Positions 7,667 through 15,386 of a stretch of 64,000 nt of DNA are shown here, one piece after another (position 1 is the stretch's first letter; each line of letters begins with the position of its first letter). A program made the position numbers and the translations under genes. The stretch spans positions 50,145 through 114,144 of the forward strand of contig JAWXBR010000029.1 in the NCBI GenBank assembly GCA_034440235.1, in the 5' to 3' direction. Under the pieces are notes generated by a model. It was not told the origin of the DNA and did no database searches. It saw only the letters and a program-made list of their open reading frames with translations. This DNA is from JAWXBR01 sp034440235. GTDB taxonomy: Bacteria; Bacteroidota; Ignavibacteria; Kapaibacteriales; Kapaibacteriaceae.

Positions 7667-10600
7667 TTAACGTGTGACTACGATTGGGTAAATACTCTGA
7701 ACTCCACCAATACTAACTGAAATGAAGTATGGTCCAGATGGGACCTGCCCTGAAGACCATAGAAACCGATGCTTGCCAGGTGACAATGTGGTGTTCGCAA
7801 GGTCTGCCAGACAACGAGCCGTTAGATCAAACACCGATACGTTGATATCTGCCTCGGTGGCTAAATCAAGTTCTATTTCGCATGTGGATGTATGGTCGTT
7901 GTACTGTACAATAACTGAGGCGTCGTTGTGTGTATTGAAGGCCACCGCACTCGATGCGTCTACGACGAACGACCACGTTGCGCTCCACGGACCTTGACCT
8001 TCGTCGTTCTTGGCTGCGACATGCCAGAAATATCGACGTCCGGCCTTCAATGCGCCGATAGGCGTAGCGACGGTGTCGGTTCGGAGTCTGGGTGTCGTGG
8101 TTGCAAACGTCGCCACCGAATCGTACTCAAACACATACCCGCCGTCTTCCCAGGCTAGATCATGCCATTCGAACCTTGGTCGTATTAGCTGACCCGTTGC
8201 AGAGTCTGCAGGCAAACGCAGTGCGACTGCACCTGGCAAACCATACGTAGCAAAGTGTCCAACACTAGACCATGCCCCAATCGATTCTGAAGAGCGGGAA
8301 CGTACACGCCACGCATATTCGGTGAGAGGCTGTAGCACAATACCGGTGAGAGTTGCACCAATTCTGTTAGTAACTTCCTTTACGATGTCTGTAAACGTCG
8401 TATCACTGGCTATCTGCACATCGTATGTAACAGACGGTTGTTCGTACGACGAAAACGCAGATCGTGTCCATTGAAACACAGCCTTCTTTGTTCGTACCCC
8501 ATATTCCCCTTGTGATGGTGCAATAAGGGTAGGGGTCTTAGGCATGGGGCTGCCTACGGTGAAATTCCACACGCTGGAAAATCTCGAACCAGAATCGTTC
8601 GCACGAACTCGCCAGTAAACAGTCTGTCCATCTAAAAGGCCATTCAAGGTTATTGTCGTGTCAATAATTCCACCTAAAGGGTTTGTTATCAGTGCTGTCG
8701 CGAACGTGCTATCGTATGAAGCCTCGACGTGGTAGGATGTAGCAACGCCAGAATCTGGTTGCGTTGAATACCAATGCAGCGTTGTTACCGTCGGAATATT
8801 TGACGCATAATTCGAAGGTGTTTTTAGTCTTGGAGCAAGGCTCGTTCTCTTTATCGTAGCAAGTGGATCATGAGCAATTGTGAGCATCGAGTTTCGGAGG
8901 GTCGGACCAACCCGCGTAATCGTGCCATCTGGCCAATACACGACAATAGAGTCGGCTTGTGCAGTGGTTCCTATCCCGAAGTGCAATAGACTTGTCATCT
9001 GCGATGCACGACCACCAGAAACAGTGCCCGAAAGCCATCGATGATATCGCTTGCCTTGCGCGCTAAGCACAACGCGCGTGCCATAGGGCTCCTGAATGGC
9101 GCGACGAAGCTTTACTACAATGGAATTTCCGCGGGAGGCGTCGTTTCTAAACAACTTTACGTTTTCAGTGCCACTTGAGCATAATATGTCCATGTCGCCA
9201 TCTCTGTCGAAGTCGAAGCGCACGCCTGTCCATGCGCCGTGGATACGCATTCCGAGTTCCCAAGTGACGTCGGTCATCGCGCCATCGTTGCGGTACATGT
9301 GACTGTACCGGGTAGAGTCACTTCCAAAAGCTTGATATGAAATCTGTCCGTGCCAAAGGTCCTGATCGCCATCATGATCGTAATCAAAGAAGCACATCCC
9401 GGCGTTCATTTCCTTGAACGTAACACCACCATTTGCGCGCGTGATGGGCGTGAACTGAAACGCAGGTGGACCTGAGTTTTTGAATAGCAGCGAAGGGTTG
9501 GAGTACTGTGCACGCGAATCCGGGTGACCAAGGTTGCCAACGGCCAAGTCTACATCGCCATCGTTATCGATGTCGGCCCAGTCGCTTCCCATACCGTGTC
9601 CGAAGTACCCGGGCACACTGGTTGGCATGCCCTGTGTTCCTGTTGACACAGAGACATCAGTGAATGTCCCATCGCCATTGTTTCTATAAAGACGATCAGG
9701 AGCCAGTCTATACGTTGCGACAAAAATGTCCGGACGGCCGTCGTTGTTGTAGTCGCACACCGAGGCGCCCCACGTATCTAAAAACGGCGAGGGTTCAGCA
9801 TTGGCAATGTTCGATTGGACGGTGACATCCTCAAAGCCTGCCTCGCCAAGATTCCTGAACAGTCTATCGGGAAAGTAAACTTCCTGACCATTCTGCTCGG
9901 TTCTGCCATTGGCAATAAATAGATCGAGCTTACCATCCGCATCATAGTCCAGCCAGAGCGGAGTAACTCCTGGTGCATTGTTTGCAATGCCAGACCCAGG
10001 TATGAACTGGCCGTCTAGCGTTTGTATGAATAGTCTGTCGTTGTTAAAACCTTGCATCGAAAAGCAGTCTGGCCTTCCATCGCCATTCACGTCAGCCCAC
10101 ACCGATGGTGCATTCGGAGAAATTCCGGACGATACTCGTCTAAAGCTCTCGCCATTTTGGTTGAGATAAATGGTGCCATTAATCACAACATCTTCGAAGC
10201 CATCGCTGTTCACGTCTACAATGCTTGCCATATCTGCTTTAATCGGTGTCGAACCAGCGAGCAGCCCGACCGCTGCTGTAACGTCTACAAACGAAGGCGC
10301 TGGCATTGGAAACGAGCCTTTGCCAGGCGCAGGATAGTTATACTCGACATGCAGACGTACCATGTAGTCGCCGCGCGACAAATAGTAGATGCCAGGTATC
10401 TGGAAAAAGTTGGGATTGGGTGTTGTTGGATCGTAGTAGTAGGAAGAGGGTGGCGATTGACCTGCATCCTGACCAAACTGCGGTGCTCCTACGCGCACTA
10501 GATGCTGCACAACAACACGATCAAAGCCCCCTATCATCAGGGAATCTTGTGACAGATCGATATACAACCAGCCCGTCTGAGAGACGTTCACTACACGCTT

Positions 10601-10879
10601 CGCAAGTGTGTTATACGCGTACGCCCATACGGTTGGCGGAATCGTTCCCTCTGAGGCATCCCCGGTAATTCGAATTGTGTCGGTGCCCGTGCCAACATAG
10701 TAAACACTTATACCAACTATTCGGCAAGGGGCTCCCGGCTGAAGGATAATCGATTCTTCCCAGCCTGTTGTAAGGGTATTTACACCAGAGTAGACGCCAT
10801 TATCACGTGAGATCGTATCAACGCGTGCGTGAGCATCGGCGAGAGAACACAAGAAGACAAGTGCGATGAGGAGTAACAT
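7667..10879 (-). CDS. Secreted FG-GAP/ASPIC-UnbV/Fn3 protein, paralogue of the neighbouring gene
   Basis: A protein of about 1,070 residues with the same architecture as the gene at 4384-7599: signal peptide, FG-GAP/VCBS loops ('DVNSDGFEDVVIN', 'DVNGDGRPDCF', 'DYDADGKLDLFIANG', 'DIDNDGDVDLAVGN', 'DFDRDGDMDILCSSG'), an ASPIC/UnbV domain ('GTRVVLSAQGKRYHR', 'TTAQADSIVVYWPDGTI'), three Fn3-like repeats ('VYWRVRANDSGSRFS', 'YAWRVRSRSSESIGAWS', 'YFWHVAAKNDEGQGPWS') and a T9SS-like C-terminus. The frame opens at a TTG (10894), but the ATG at 10879 places the signal peptide at the N-terminus (MLLLIALVFLCSLADAHA), so I use it; neither has a good ribosome site. Tandem duplication followed by divergence explains the pair. 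No enzymatic motif is visible; the role is probably adhesion or binding. Confidence 0.8.
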   Translation of the reverse strand: MLLLIALVFLCSLADAHARVDTISRDNGVYSGVNTLTTGWEESIILQPGAPCRIVGISVYYVGTGTDTIRITGDASEGTIPPTVWAYAYNTLAKRVVNVSQTGWLYIDLSQDSLMIGGFDRVVVQHLVRVGAPQFGQDAGQSPPSSYYYDPTTPNPNFFQIPGIYYLSRGDYMVRLHVEYNYPAPGKGSFPMPAPSFVDVTAAVGLLAGSTPIKADMASIVDVNSDGFEDVVINGTIYLNQNGESFRRVSSGISPNAPSVWADVNGDGRPDCFSMQGFNNDRLFIQTLDGQFIPGSGIANNAPGVTPLWLDYDADGKLDLFIANGRTEQNGQEVYFPDRLFRNLGEAGFEDVTVQSNIANAEPSPFLDTWGASVCDYNNDGRPDIFVATYRLAPDRLYRNNGDGTFTDVSVSTGTQGMPTSVPGYFGHGMGSDWADIDNDGDVDLAVGNLGHPDSRAQYSNPSLLFKNSGPPAFQFTPITRANGGVTFKEMNAGMCFFDYDHDGDQDLWHGQISYQAFGSDSTRYSHMYRNDGAMTDVTWELGMRIHGAWTGVRFDFDRDGDMDILCSSGTENVKLFRNDASRGNSIVVKLRRAIQEPYGTRVVLSAQGKRYHRWLSGTVSGGRASQMTSLLHFGIGTTAQADSIVVYWPDGTITRVGPTLRNSMLTIAHDPLATIKRTSLAPRLKTPSNYASNIPTVTTLHWYSTQPDSGVATSYHVEASYDSTFATALITNPLGGIIDTTITLNGLLDGQTVYWRVRANDSGSRFSSVWNFTVGSPMPKTPTLIAPSQGEYGVRTKKAVFQWTRSAFSSYEQPSVTYDVQIASDTTFTDIVKEVTNRIGATLTGIVLQPLTEYAWRVRSRSSESIGAWSSVGHFATYGLPGAVALRLPADSATGQLIRPRFEWHDLAWEDGGYVFEYDSVATFATTTPRLRTDTVATPIGALKAGRRYFWHVAAKNDEGQGPWSATWSFVVDASSAVAFNTHNDASVIVQYNDHTSTCEIELDLATEADINVSVFDLTARCLADLANTTLSPGKHRFLWSSGQVPSGPYFISVSIGGVQSIYPIVVTR

Positions 10880-10902
10880 GGCCACATCAGACAAAAACAG
10901 AA

Positions 10903-11343
10903 TTACTTAGCAATGGCTGTTGCAAGCCGAACGTACTGCAGGGCGATGAGTGTAGCGCCAGCCACAAGCCCGATTGCGAATATACCATTCCATATAGACC
11001 AAGGCGTGTTCTTCGGAGGTATGATCATTGTGAAAAGAGAGGGTTTTGCTGCAATGTCGTTGATCGTGACGTGTTGAGGCGCTGTGCCCAACGCATCGGC
11101 AGAGTCAAGAACAGCACGCAGTCGACGCTCTTCGCGTGCGTAATCGAGTCCCCATATCGTTAGCAGCACGAAATACACATACGTCTGTCCAGCGCGCAAA
11201 TTCAGAATGGTGTTTGCATCAAGACCTGGTATGACATAGATGAAAATCCAGAACATACCTGTTATTGCAAACAGCATTCTCAGGATTCGTCCGTACAGCT
11301 TTCGTTGATCAACATATCGCGATGCTATCGTTTCGTGAAGCAT
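10903..11343 (-). CDS. Small membrane protein of unknown function
   Basis: A 146-residue protein I do not recognise. It has hydrophobic segments at about residues 24-40 ('ILRMLFAITGMFWIFIYVIPG'-like region), 53-68 ('YVYFVLLTIWGLDYA') and 119-138 ('IWNGIFAIGLVAGATLIALQ'), suggesting three membrane helices, with a polar loop of about 45 residues between the second and third. It is the first gene after the rpsP terminator, so it probably opens the transcription unit that continues into the two FG-GAP genes, the UXS-like enzyme and the CDF transporter. The gap to the next gene is 23 bases. A structural or anchoring role is possible but not shown. Confidence 0.6.
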   Translation of the reverse strand: MLHETIASRYVDQRKLYGRILRMLFAITGMFWIFIYVIPGLDANTILNLRAGQTYVYFVLLTIWGLDYAREERRLRAVLDSADALGTAPQHVTINDIAAKPSLFTMIIPPKNTPWSIWNGIFAIGLVAGATLIALQYVRLATAIAK

Positions 11344-11353
11344 TGTTATGCCC

Positions 11354-11396
11354 TAAAAAAGAAACGCGCAGACAACGATAAACGAAGTCTGCGCGT
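11354..11396 (-). terminator. Rho-independent terminator after rpsP
   Basis: Perfect 10-base arms (11364-11373, acgcgcagac; 11387-11396, gtctgcgcgt) enclose a 13-base loop. On the minus strand the hairpin is followed by a T-rich run (11363 down to about 11355). It lies 22 bases beyond the rpsP stop and ends the glgP-ffh-rpsP side before the next gene starts at 11343. Confidence 0.9.
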
Positions 11397-11418
11397 AGTT
11401 GACAATATCTACGTTACT

Positions 11419-12084
11419 CTATGCTGGCTTGTTTTCGTCAGCAGCGGGTGCTTCTTCAGCAGCGGGTGCTTCTTCAGCAGCGGGTGCTTCTTCAGCAACA
11501 GGTGCGTCTTCAGCAACAGGTGCGTCTTCAGCAACAGGTGCGTCTTCAGCAACAGGTGCGTCTGTATGGGCGACTGTGGTTTCAACTGCCTCTTCGGCAG
11601 TTGCAGCAACAGGTGCTTCGGCAGGGGCCACAACAGGAGCTGGTGCAGTTGGCGTGTCTACTACCGCTGCGGTTTCAACTGCCTTTTCGGCAGTTGCTTC
11701 GGCGACAATTGGAGCAACGACGGCGGCGCGTGCTTTACGGCGTGCTTTAAGGCGTACATAACGGGCTGCTGCCTGTTCTGTGTGTGCCTTTACCTGTTCG
11801 TCGATGGCGGATGCGTCGACGCCCTTGCCTTGCAAGTTGCGACGCAGCAGAACGCCTTCGCGCGAAAGAATCTGACGCACGATTTCGGTTGGCTGAGCAC
11901 CAACGCTAAGCCAGTAGATGGCCCGATCTGCGTTCAGAACGATTGATTTTGGATTCGTCATTGGGTCGATATGACCCACACGTTCGATCGAAGCGCCGTC
12001 ACGACGAGCGCGTCCGTCGATCGCAATGATGTCGTAGAAGGGATGCTTCTTACGGCCTCTGCGACGCAAGCGGAGTTTGACCAT
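11419..12084 (-). CDS. rpsP: 30S ribosomal protein S16 with a long Ala/Pro/Glu repeat tail
   Basis: Residues 1-85 are a complete bacterial S16 ('MVKLRLRRRGRKKHPFYDII', 'DRAIYWLSVGAQPTEIVRQI'), a small-subunit protein that binds 16S rRNA during assembly. Most S16 proteins have 80-120 residues; this has 221. The extension is Ala-rich: a basic stretch around 130-140 (RLKARRKARAAVV), an A/P/V/E-rich segment, then seven hexapeptides of the APVAED/APAAEE type from residue 176, ending DENKPA. Long Ala-rich S16 tails occur in the Bacteroidota/Chlorobiota, but the tandem repeats look recent. The start is supported by AGGAG nine bases upstream. It follows ffh by 33 bases, the common ffh-rpsP pairing, but rimM and trmD are not beyond it. 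Confidence 0.95.
   Translation of the reverse strand: MVKLRLRRRGRKKHPFYDIIAIDGRARRDGASIERVGHIDPMTNPKSIVLNADRAIYWLSVGAQPTEIVRQILSREGVLLRRNLQGKGVDASAIDEQVKAHTEQAAARYVRLKARRKARAAVVAPIVAEATAEKAVETAAVVDTPTAPAPVVAPAEAPVAATAEEAVETTVAHTDAPVAEDAPVAEDAPVAEDAPVAEEAPAAEEAPAAEEAPAADENKPA
11438..11562 (-). repeat. In-frame 18-base tandem repeat encoding the S16 tail
   Basis: About seven copies of an 18-base unit (plus-strand forms such as agcagcgggtgcttcttc and agcaacaggtgcgtcttc) lie inside the 3' end of rpsP. Adjacent units fall into two sequence types, indicating at least two rounds of expansion. They encode APAAEE and APVAED hexapeptides. Unit length is divisible by three, so copy number can change without breaking the frame. 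Confidence 0.9.
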
Positions 12085-12117
12085 TTAGGTCTCCTAGGGG
12101 GATGAAAAAAAACGAAA

Positions 12118-13461
12118 CTATCGACGTACCGGTGTCTGTCCAGCGCCCATTAGCGCACCCATGCCGGGTACCTTGCCGCCTTTTGTCATCGTACGCATCA
12201 TCTTCTGCATGTCTTCAAATTGTTTAATAAGTCTGTTCACGTCCTGAACGGTCGTTCCACTACCTGCTGAGATGCGTTTGCGACGCGACCCATTTAGAAG
12301 GCGGGGATTGCGACGTTCTTCGAACGTCATGGAAAGAACGATTGCCTCAACACGCGTAAATGCTTTTTCGTCCACTTCCACATTACGCATCGCCTTGTCC
12401 ATACCAGGAATCATTCCGAGCAAATCGCGAAGAGAACCCATCTTTTTAATGAGTCGCATCTGCTCAAGGAAATCTTCGAATGTGAACTGATTCTTACGGA
12501 GTTTTTCTTCGAGTTTCTCTGCTTCTTTGTCGTCGATCTGTTGTTGCGCCTTCTCTACAAGTGTGATGACATCACCCATGCCGAGAATTCGCGATGCAAT
12601 CCGTTCTGGATGGAATGGCTCTAATGCATCAACTTTTTCGCCAACACCAACAAACTTGATCGGTTTGCCAAGAACCGCACGAATCGAAAGTGCAGCACCA
12701 CCGCGCGTGTCGCCATCGAGCTTTGTAAGCACAACTCCAGTAAGATCGAGGCGTTCATTGAACGCCTGTGCTGTGTTTACAGCATCCTGACCCGTCATGG
12801 CGTCGCATACAAACAGAATTTCTGTTGGTTTGAGTGCAGCCTTTAACTCGGCTACCTCATTCATCATCTCTTCATCAACCGTCAGACGTCCTGCAGTATC
12901 GACGATAACAACATCACGTCCGTACTTGCGCGCATACACAAGCGCTTCTGTTGCGATCTCGAGCGGCGAAGCATTCTCTTTCGAGAACACAGGCAGCGAC
13001 ATCGAAGCACCGAGAGTGCGGAGCTGCTCGATAGCGGCGGGACGATAGATGTCACACGCTACAAGCAGTGGTTGCTTGCCTTTTTTCTTTAGAACGTATG
13101 CAAGCTTCGAACAGAAGGTTGTTTTACCGGAGCCTTGAAGACCGGCAACCATGACAATTGTCGGACCCGATGCTGCGATTGTCAGATCTGTCTTCGTCGT
13201 GCCCATTAGCGATACAAGCTCATCATGCATGAGCTTGATCATCAACTGTCCGGGAAGAAGGTTGCCCTTGACTTCGAGTCCGAGGGACTTCTCTTTTACA
13301 TCTTCAATGAACTTCTTAGCAACACCAAAATTCACGTCCGCATCTAGCAATGCACGACGCACTTCGGTCAGAGCCTCAGTGACATTTTCATCTGTGAGGC
13401 GATTCTGACCGCGAATACGCTTAAGCGCTTCTTCAAGTTTTTCGCTAAGGGTCTCAAACAT
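12118..13461 (-). CDS. ffh: Signal recognition particle protein (SRP GTPase)
   Basis: A full-length 447-residue SRP54/Ffh. The N domain helices occupy residues 1-95; the GTPase P-loop GLQGSGKTT is at 107-115, with 'DIYRPAAIEQLR', 'DTAGRLTVDEEMM' and 'LTKLDGDTRGGAA' as further G-domain motifs. The methionine-rich M domain follows from about 300 ('FEDFLEQMRLIKKMGSLRDL', 'MQKMMRTM'), which binds signal sequences and 4.5S RNA. It delivers nascent membrane proteins to FtsY at the membrane. It begins a two-gene unit with rpsP (33-base gap). A perfect hairpin separates it from the DUF4397-like gene upstream, and a TATATTCG box precedes its start. Confidence 0.97.
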   Translation of the reverse strand: MFETLSEKLEEALKRIRGQNRLTDENVTEALTEVRRALLDADVNFGVAKKFIEDVKEKSLGLEVKGNLLPGQLMIKLMHDELVSLMGTTKTDLTIAASGPTIVMVAGLQGSGKTTFCSKLAYVLKKKGKQPLLVACDIYRPAAIEQLRTLGASMSLPVFSKENASPLEIATEALVYARKYGRDVVIVDTAGRLTVDEEMMNEVAELKAALKPTEILFVCDAMTGQDAVNTAQAFNERLDLTGVVLTKLDGDTRGGAALSIRAVLGKPIKFVGVGEKVDALEPFHPERIASRILGMGDVITLVEKAQQQIDDKEAEKLEEKLRKNQFTFEDFLEQMRLIKKMGSLRDLLGMIPGMDKAMRNVEVDEKAFTRVEAIVLSMTFEERRNPRLLNGSRRKRISAGSGTTVQDVNRLIKQFEDMQKMMRTMTKGGKVPGMGALMGAGQTPVRR

Positions 13462-13480
13462 AGGGGCTTTAGGAGAGCCA

Positions 13481-13488
13481 CGAATATA
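13481..13488 (-). promoter_or_regulatory. Candidate -7 box for ffh
   Basis: On the minus strand the octamer TATATTCG matches seven of eight positions of the Bacteroidota TAnnTTTG -7 element. It sits immediately after the intergenic hairpin and 19 bases before the ffh ATG, where a short leader would begin. I see no clear -33 TTTG, partly because the hairpin occupies that position. Confidence 0.35.
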
Positions 13489-13519
13489 CGAAAGGCGACC
13501 CTATTGGGGTCGCCTTTCG
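13489..13519 (-). terminator. Strong hairpin between the DUF4397-like gene and ffh
   Basis: Perfect 13-base arms (13489-13501 and 13507-13519; cgaaaggcgaccc and its complement) with a five-base loop. It lies between the stop of the upstream co-directional gene and the ffh start, where a terminator or RNA 3' stabiliser would be expected. Neither side has a long T-run (the minus-strand continuation is tatattcg), so it is not a textbook intrinsic terminator. Confidence 0.6.
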
Positions 13520-13541
13520 ATGATTATTGATGAGAGTACGG

Positions 13542-13583
13542 CTAGTTCAGCACACTGGACGTCTATTTCAAAACGCTGAACGT
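13542..13583 (-). repeat. Tail echo of the DUF4397-like gene, in frame, with second stop
   Basis: Two adjacent 21-base units on the minus strand: 13583-13563 reads ACG TTC AGC GTT TTG AAA + TAG (T F S V L K stop) and 13562-13542 reads ACG TCC AGT GTG CTG AAC + TAG (T S S V L N stop). Sixteen of 21 bases agree and three of the five differences are synonymous. The copy directly follows the true stop in the same frame and has its own TAG. Confidence 0.7.
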
Positions 13584-15338
13584 GGTACTGCCAATTGTCG
13601 ATCCCTGCGCCGAAACCACGCGAGCCAGGTGCACCCCGGCTGACAGGGCAGACGTTGGAATGCTCGTGCTTTGTGAGCCCGAAGCAACCGTGGTCGACAG
13701 AAGTAGATTGCCTTGGATGTCGTACAAATGGACCCTTGCGCCGTCGGCGGCGCCGACCCATGCCAATGTGACGTCGCCAAATACAGGGTTCGGATAGGAG
13801 CGAACCGATGCAGTACCCATGGCAATTACTTCATCTACAGAGGAGGTGAGCGTATCTACTTCGGCTGCATTTGAGATGACGGTGCCGTCCGACTGGACGA
13901 AGATTAGCTTAAATGCTGGACCGTTTTTGTTCGAATCTGGGAATCTGAAGCCGGATGTGAGAGCGAGGAGTGCGCGACTCTGTTCGCAAGGGGTACAGAC
14001 GTAGCCTTTGATGCGTGCACCTGTGCTGTCATCACGCACCCAGATCGTGTCACGACGAGGCTCGACGTGTACGTACTCTGGAGCTGCTTCTTTATAACTC
14101 GCACCCGCTATGAACTGAGCGCTTCCGAAAATGGTGAGTGGAGGCGAATCTGTTGTAAAGTTTCCAGCGCGAACTGCTAGTTGACCGAGAAGACTTGGAG
14201 CCTCTAGTGCATCGGGCAGAACTACAACGGACGCGGCAGTATCAATTTTTTCAGGGTTCTGCTTAAAGCCAGTTGTCGAAACTCCCGTTAGGACAAATGT
14301 GTAGGCGCGTCCGGGTTTGAGCGTTTCCACCGTGGTGGTGAAAATCGTGTCTTTGAACAATGTTGAAGTTGAAAGCGTGATACCAATTTGAAGAGGCGTA
14401 CCTGAAGGGAATTCGACGAAACCAGTGGCCTTGTGGTAGCCGAGGTTGTCTACCTTCTTTTCAGGTGTACTGATAACGTCAGCTTTAACCCAAACGTCTA
14501 CGTTGTTAAATAGAATCTCTGGGAGATTATTCACGATTTGCACTCTAGCAGTCTGAGAGCCTGCGATAAGAGATGCGCGAACTACCTGACCCGACTCGAG
14601 TACTGCAAGCAGTGCTAGACTATCGGTGCTACCGCTGTTATCGCCGGGCGTTTTGAAGCCTGACACAATAAGAACCACCACTTCACTCGATAGTCCTGGA
14701 ATGTTGAGAGCAAACGAGCCGAGAACCTTTGTCTTGTCGCCAGCCTTCGTAACGTCGACAGTAACCACGCTTCGCACAGCAGCTACTGGACTAGGAGTGC
14801 GCTGACCATACGACAGGTTCGAAGCAATTGGTGTCGCGGTGCCCCTGAAATACACGTCGAAGGTCCCTAGATCGGTAACACCATGCACCGTATAAAAACC
14901 AGTTTTCGAATGATCGGGGATTGTAAATACCGTCAGAAAAGCATCAACAGCAATTGCGGTTGAAATGCCGTTCGGGTTTGGTGCATAGTCGGCTGGTGTA
15001 CGTACACCTCGAACCATCGCTATGTATCCCGAGTCGATTTTCGGCAGAAAACTGTACGTGGCAAATGCAGAAGAAGCATCGGCACTATTGCCCGGAGCGA
15101 CTTGAATTTGTGTTTGTAAATCTCCGAAGGTTGGGTTGAGATCGACAGACTGCTGGTATGCTATGTCTTCGAATTTGGTTGTCACAGAGGCTTGCGTAAG
15201 GTATACGTCAACGGTTTTTAAACCAACATCAGAAGAGTTATTGATGAACGTAACGTATGCTAGAATTTGTTGAGCCTGCGTAGTAACACACGATGCAATT
15301 ACGACAACGGCGATGAGGAGGAAGCGAACTAAAGACAT
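13563..15338 (-). CDS. Secreted DUF4397-like domain protein with T9SS sorting domain
   Basis: About 591 residues from the ATG at 15338, which has GGAG eight to ten bases upstream and opens a clean signal peptide (MSLVRFLLIAVVVIASCVTTQAQ); an upstream in-frame ATG at 15380 would add 14 polar residues and is rejected. The mature part contains repeated beta-rich segments like DUF4397 ('AYVTFINNSSDVGLKTVDVY', 'ARVQIVNNLPEILFNNVDVW'), a family found in exported proteins and of unknown function. The end is a typical T9SS type A domain: 'SVRSYPNPVFGDVTLAWVG', 'VHLYDIQGNLLLSTTV' and a final 'GVHLARVVSAQG'. Probably surface-attached or secreted. It stands between glgP and ffh, bounded downstream by a hairpin. 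Confidence 0.75.
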   Translation of the reverse strand: MSLVRFLLIAVVVIASCVTTQAQQILAYVTFINNSSDVGLKTVDVYLTQASVTTKFEDIAYQQSVDLNPTFGDLQTQIQVAPGNSADASSAFATYSFLPKIDSGYIAMVRGVRTPADYAPNPNGISTAIAVDAFLTVFTIPDHSKTGFYTVHGVTDLGTFDVYFRGTATPIASNLSYGQRTPSPVAAVRSVVTVDVTKAGDKTKVLGSFALNIPGLSSEVVVLIVSGFKTPGDNSGSTDSLALLAVLESGQVVRASLIAGSQTARVQIVNNLPEILFNNVDVWVKADVISTPEKKVDNLGYHKATGFVEFPSGTPLQIGITLSTSTLFKDTIFTTTVETLKPGRAYTFVLTGVSTTGFKQNPEKIDTAASVVVLPDALEAPSLLGQLAVRAGNFTTDSPPLTIFGSAQFIAGASYKEAAPEYVHVEPRRDTIWVRDDSTGARIKGYVCTPCEQSRALLALTSGFRFPDSNKNGPAFKLIFVQSDGTVISNAAEVDTLTSSVDEVIAMGTASVRSYPNPVFGDVTLAWVGAADGARVHLYDIQGNLLLSTTVASGSQSTSIPTSALSAGVHLARVVSAQGSTIGSTTFSVLK

Positions 15339-15386
15339 TATGGACTCCGATTGTTGACCGAACGACTGGAAATATTTCAAAAAGTT

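Noticed and set aside
11305..11946. Long plus-strand frames opposite rpsP with Cys/Phe/Ser repeats
   Set aside because: They are antisense images of the S16 tail repeat; S16 on the minus strand is certain.
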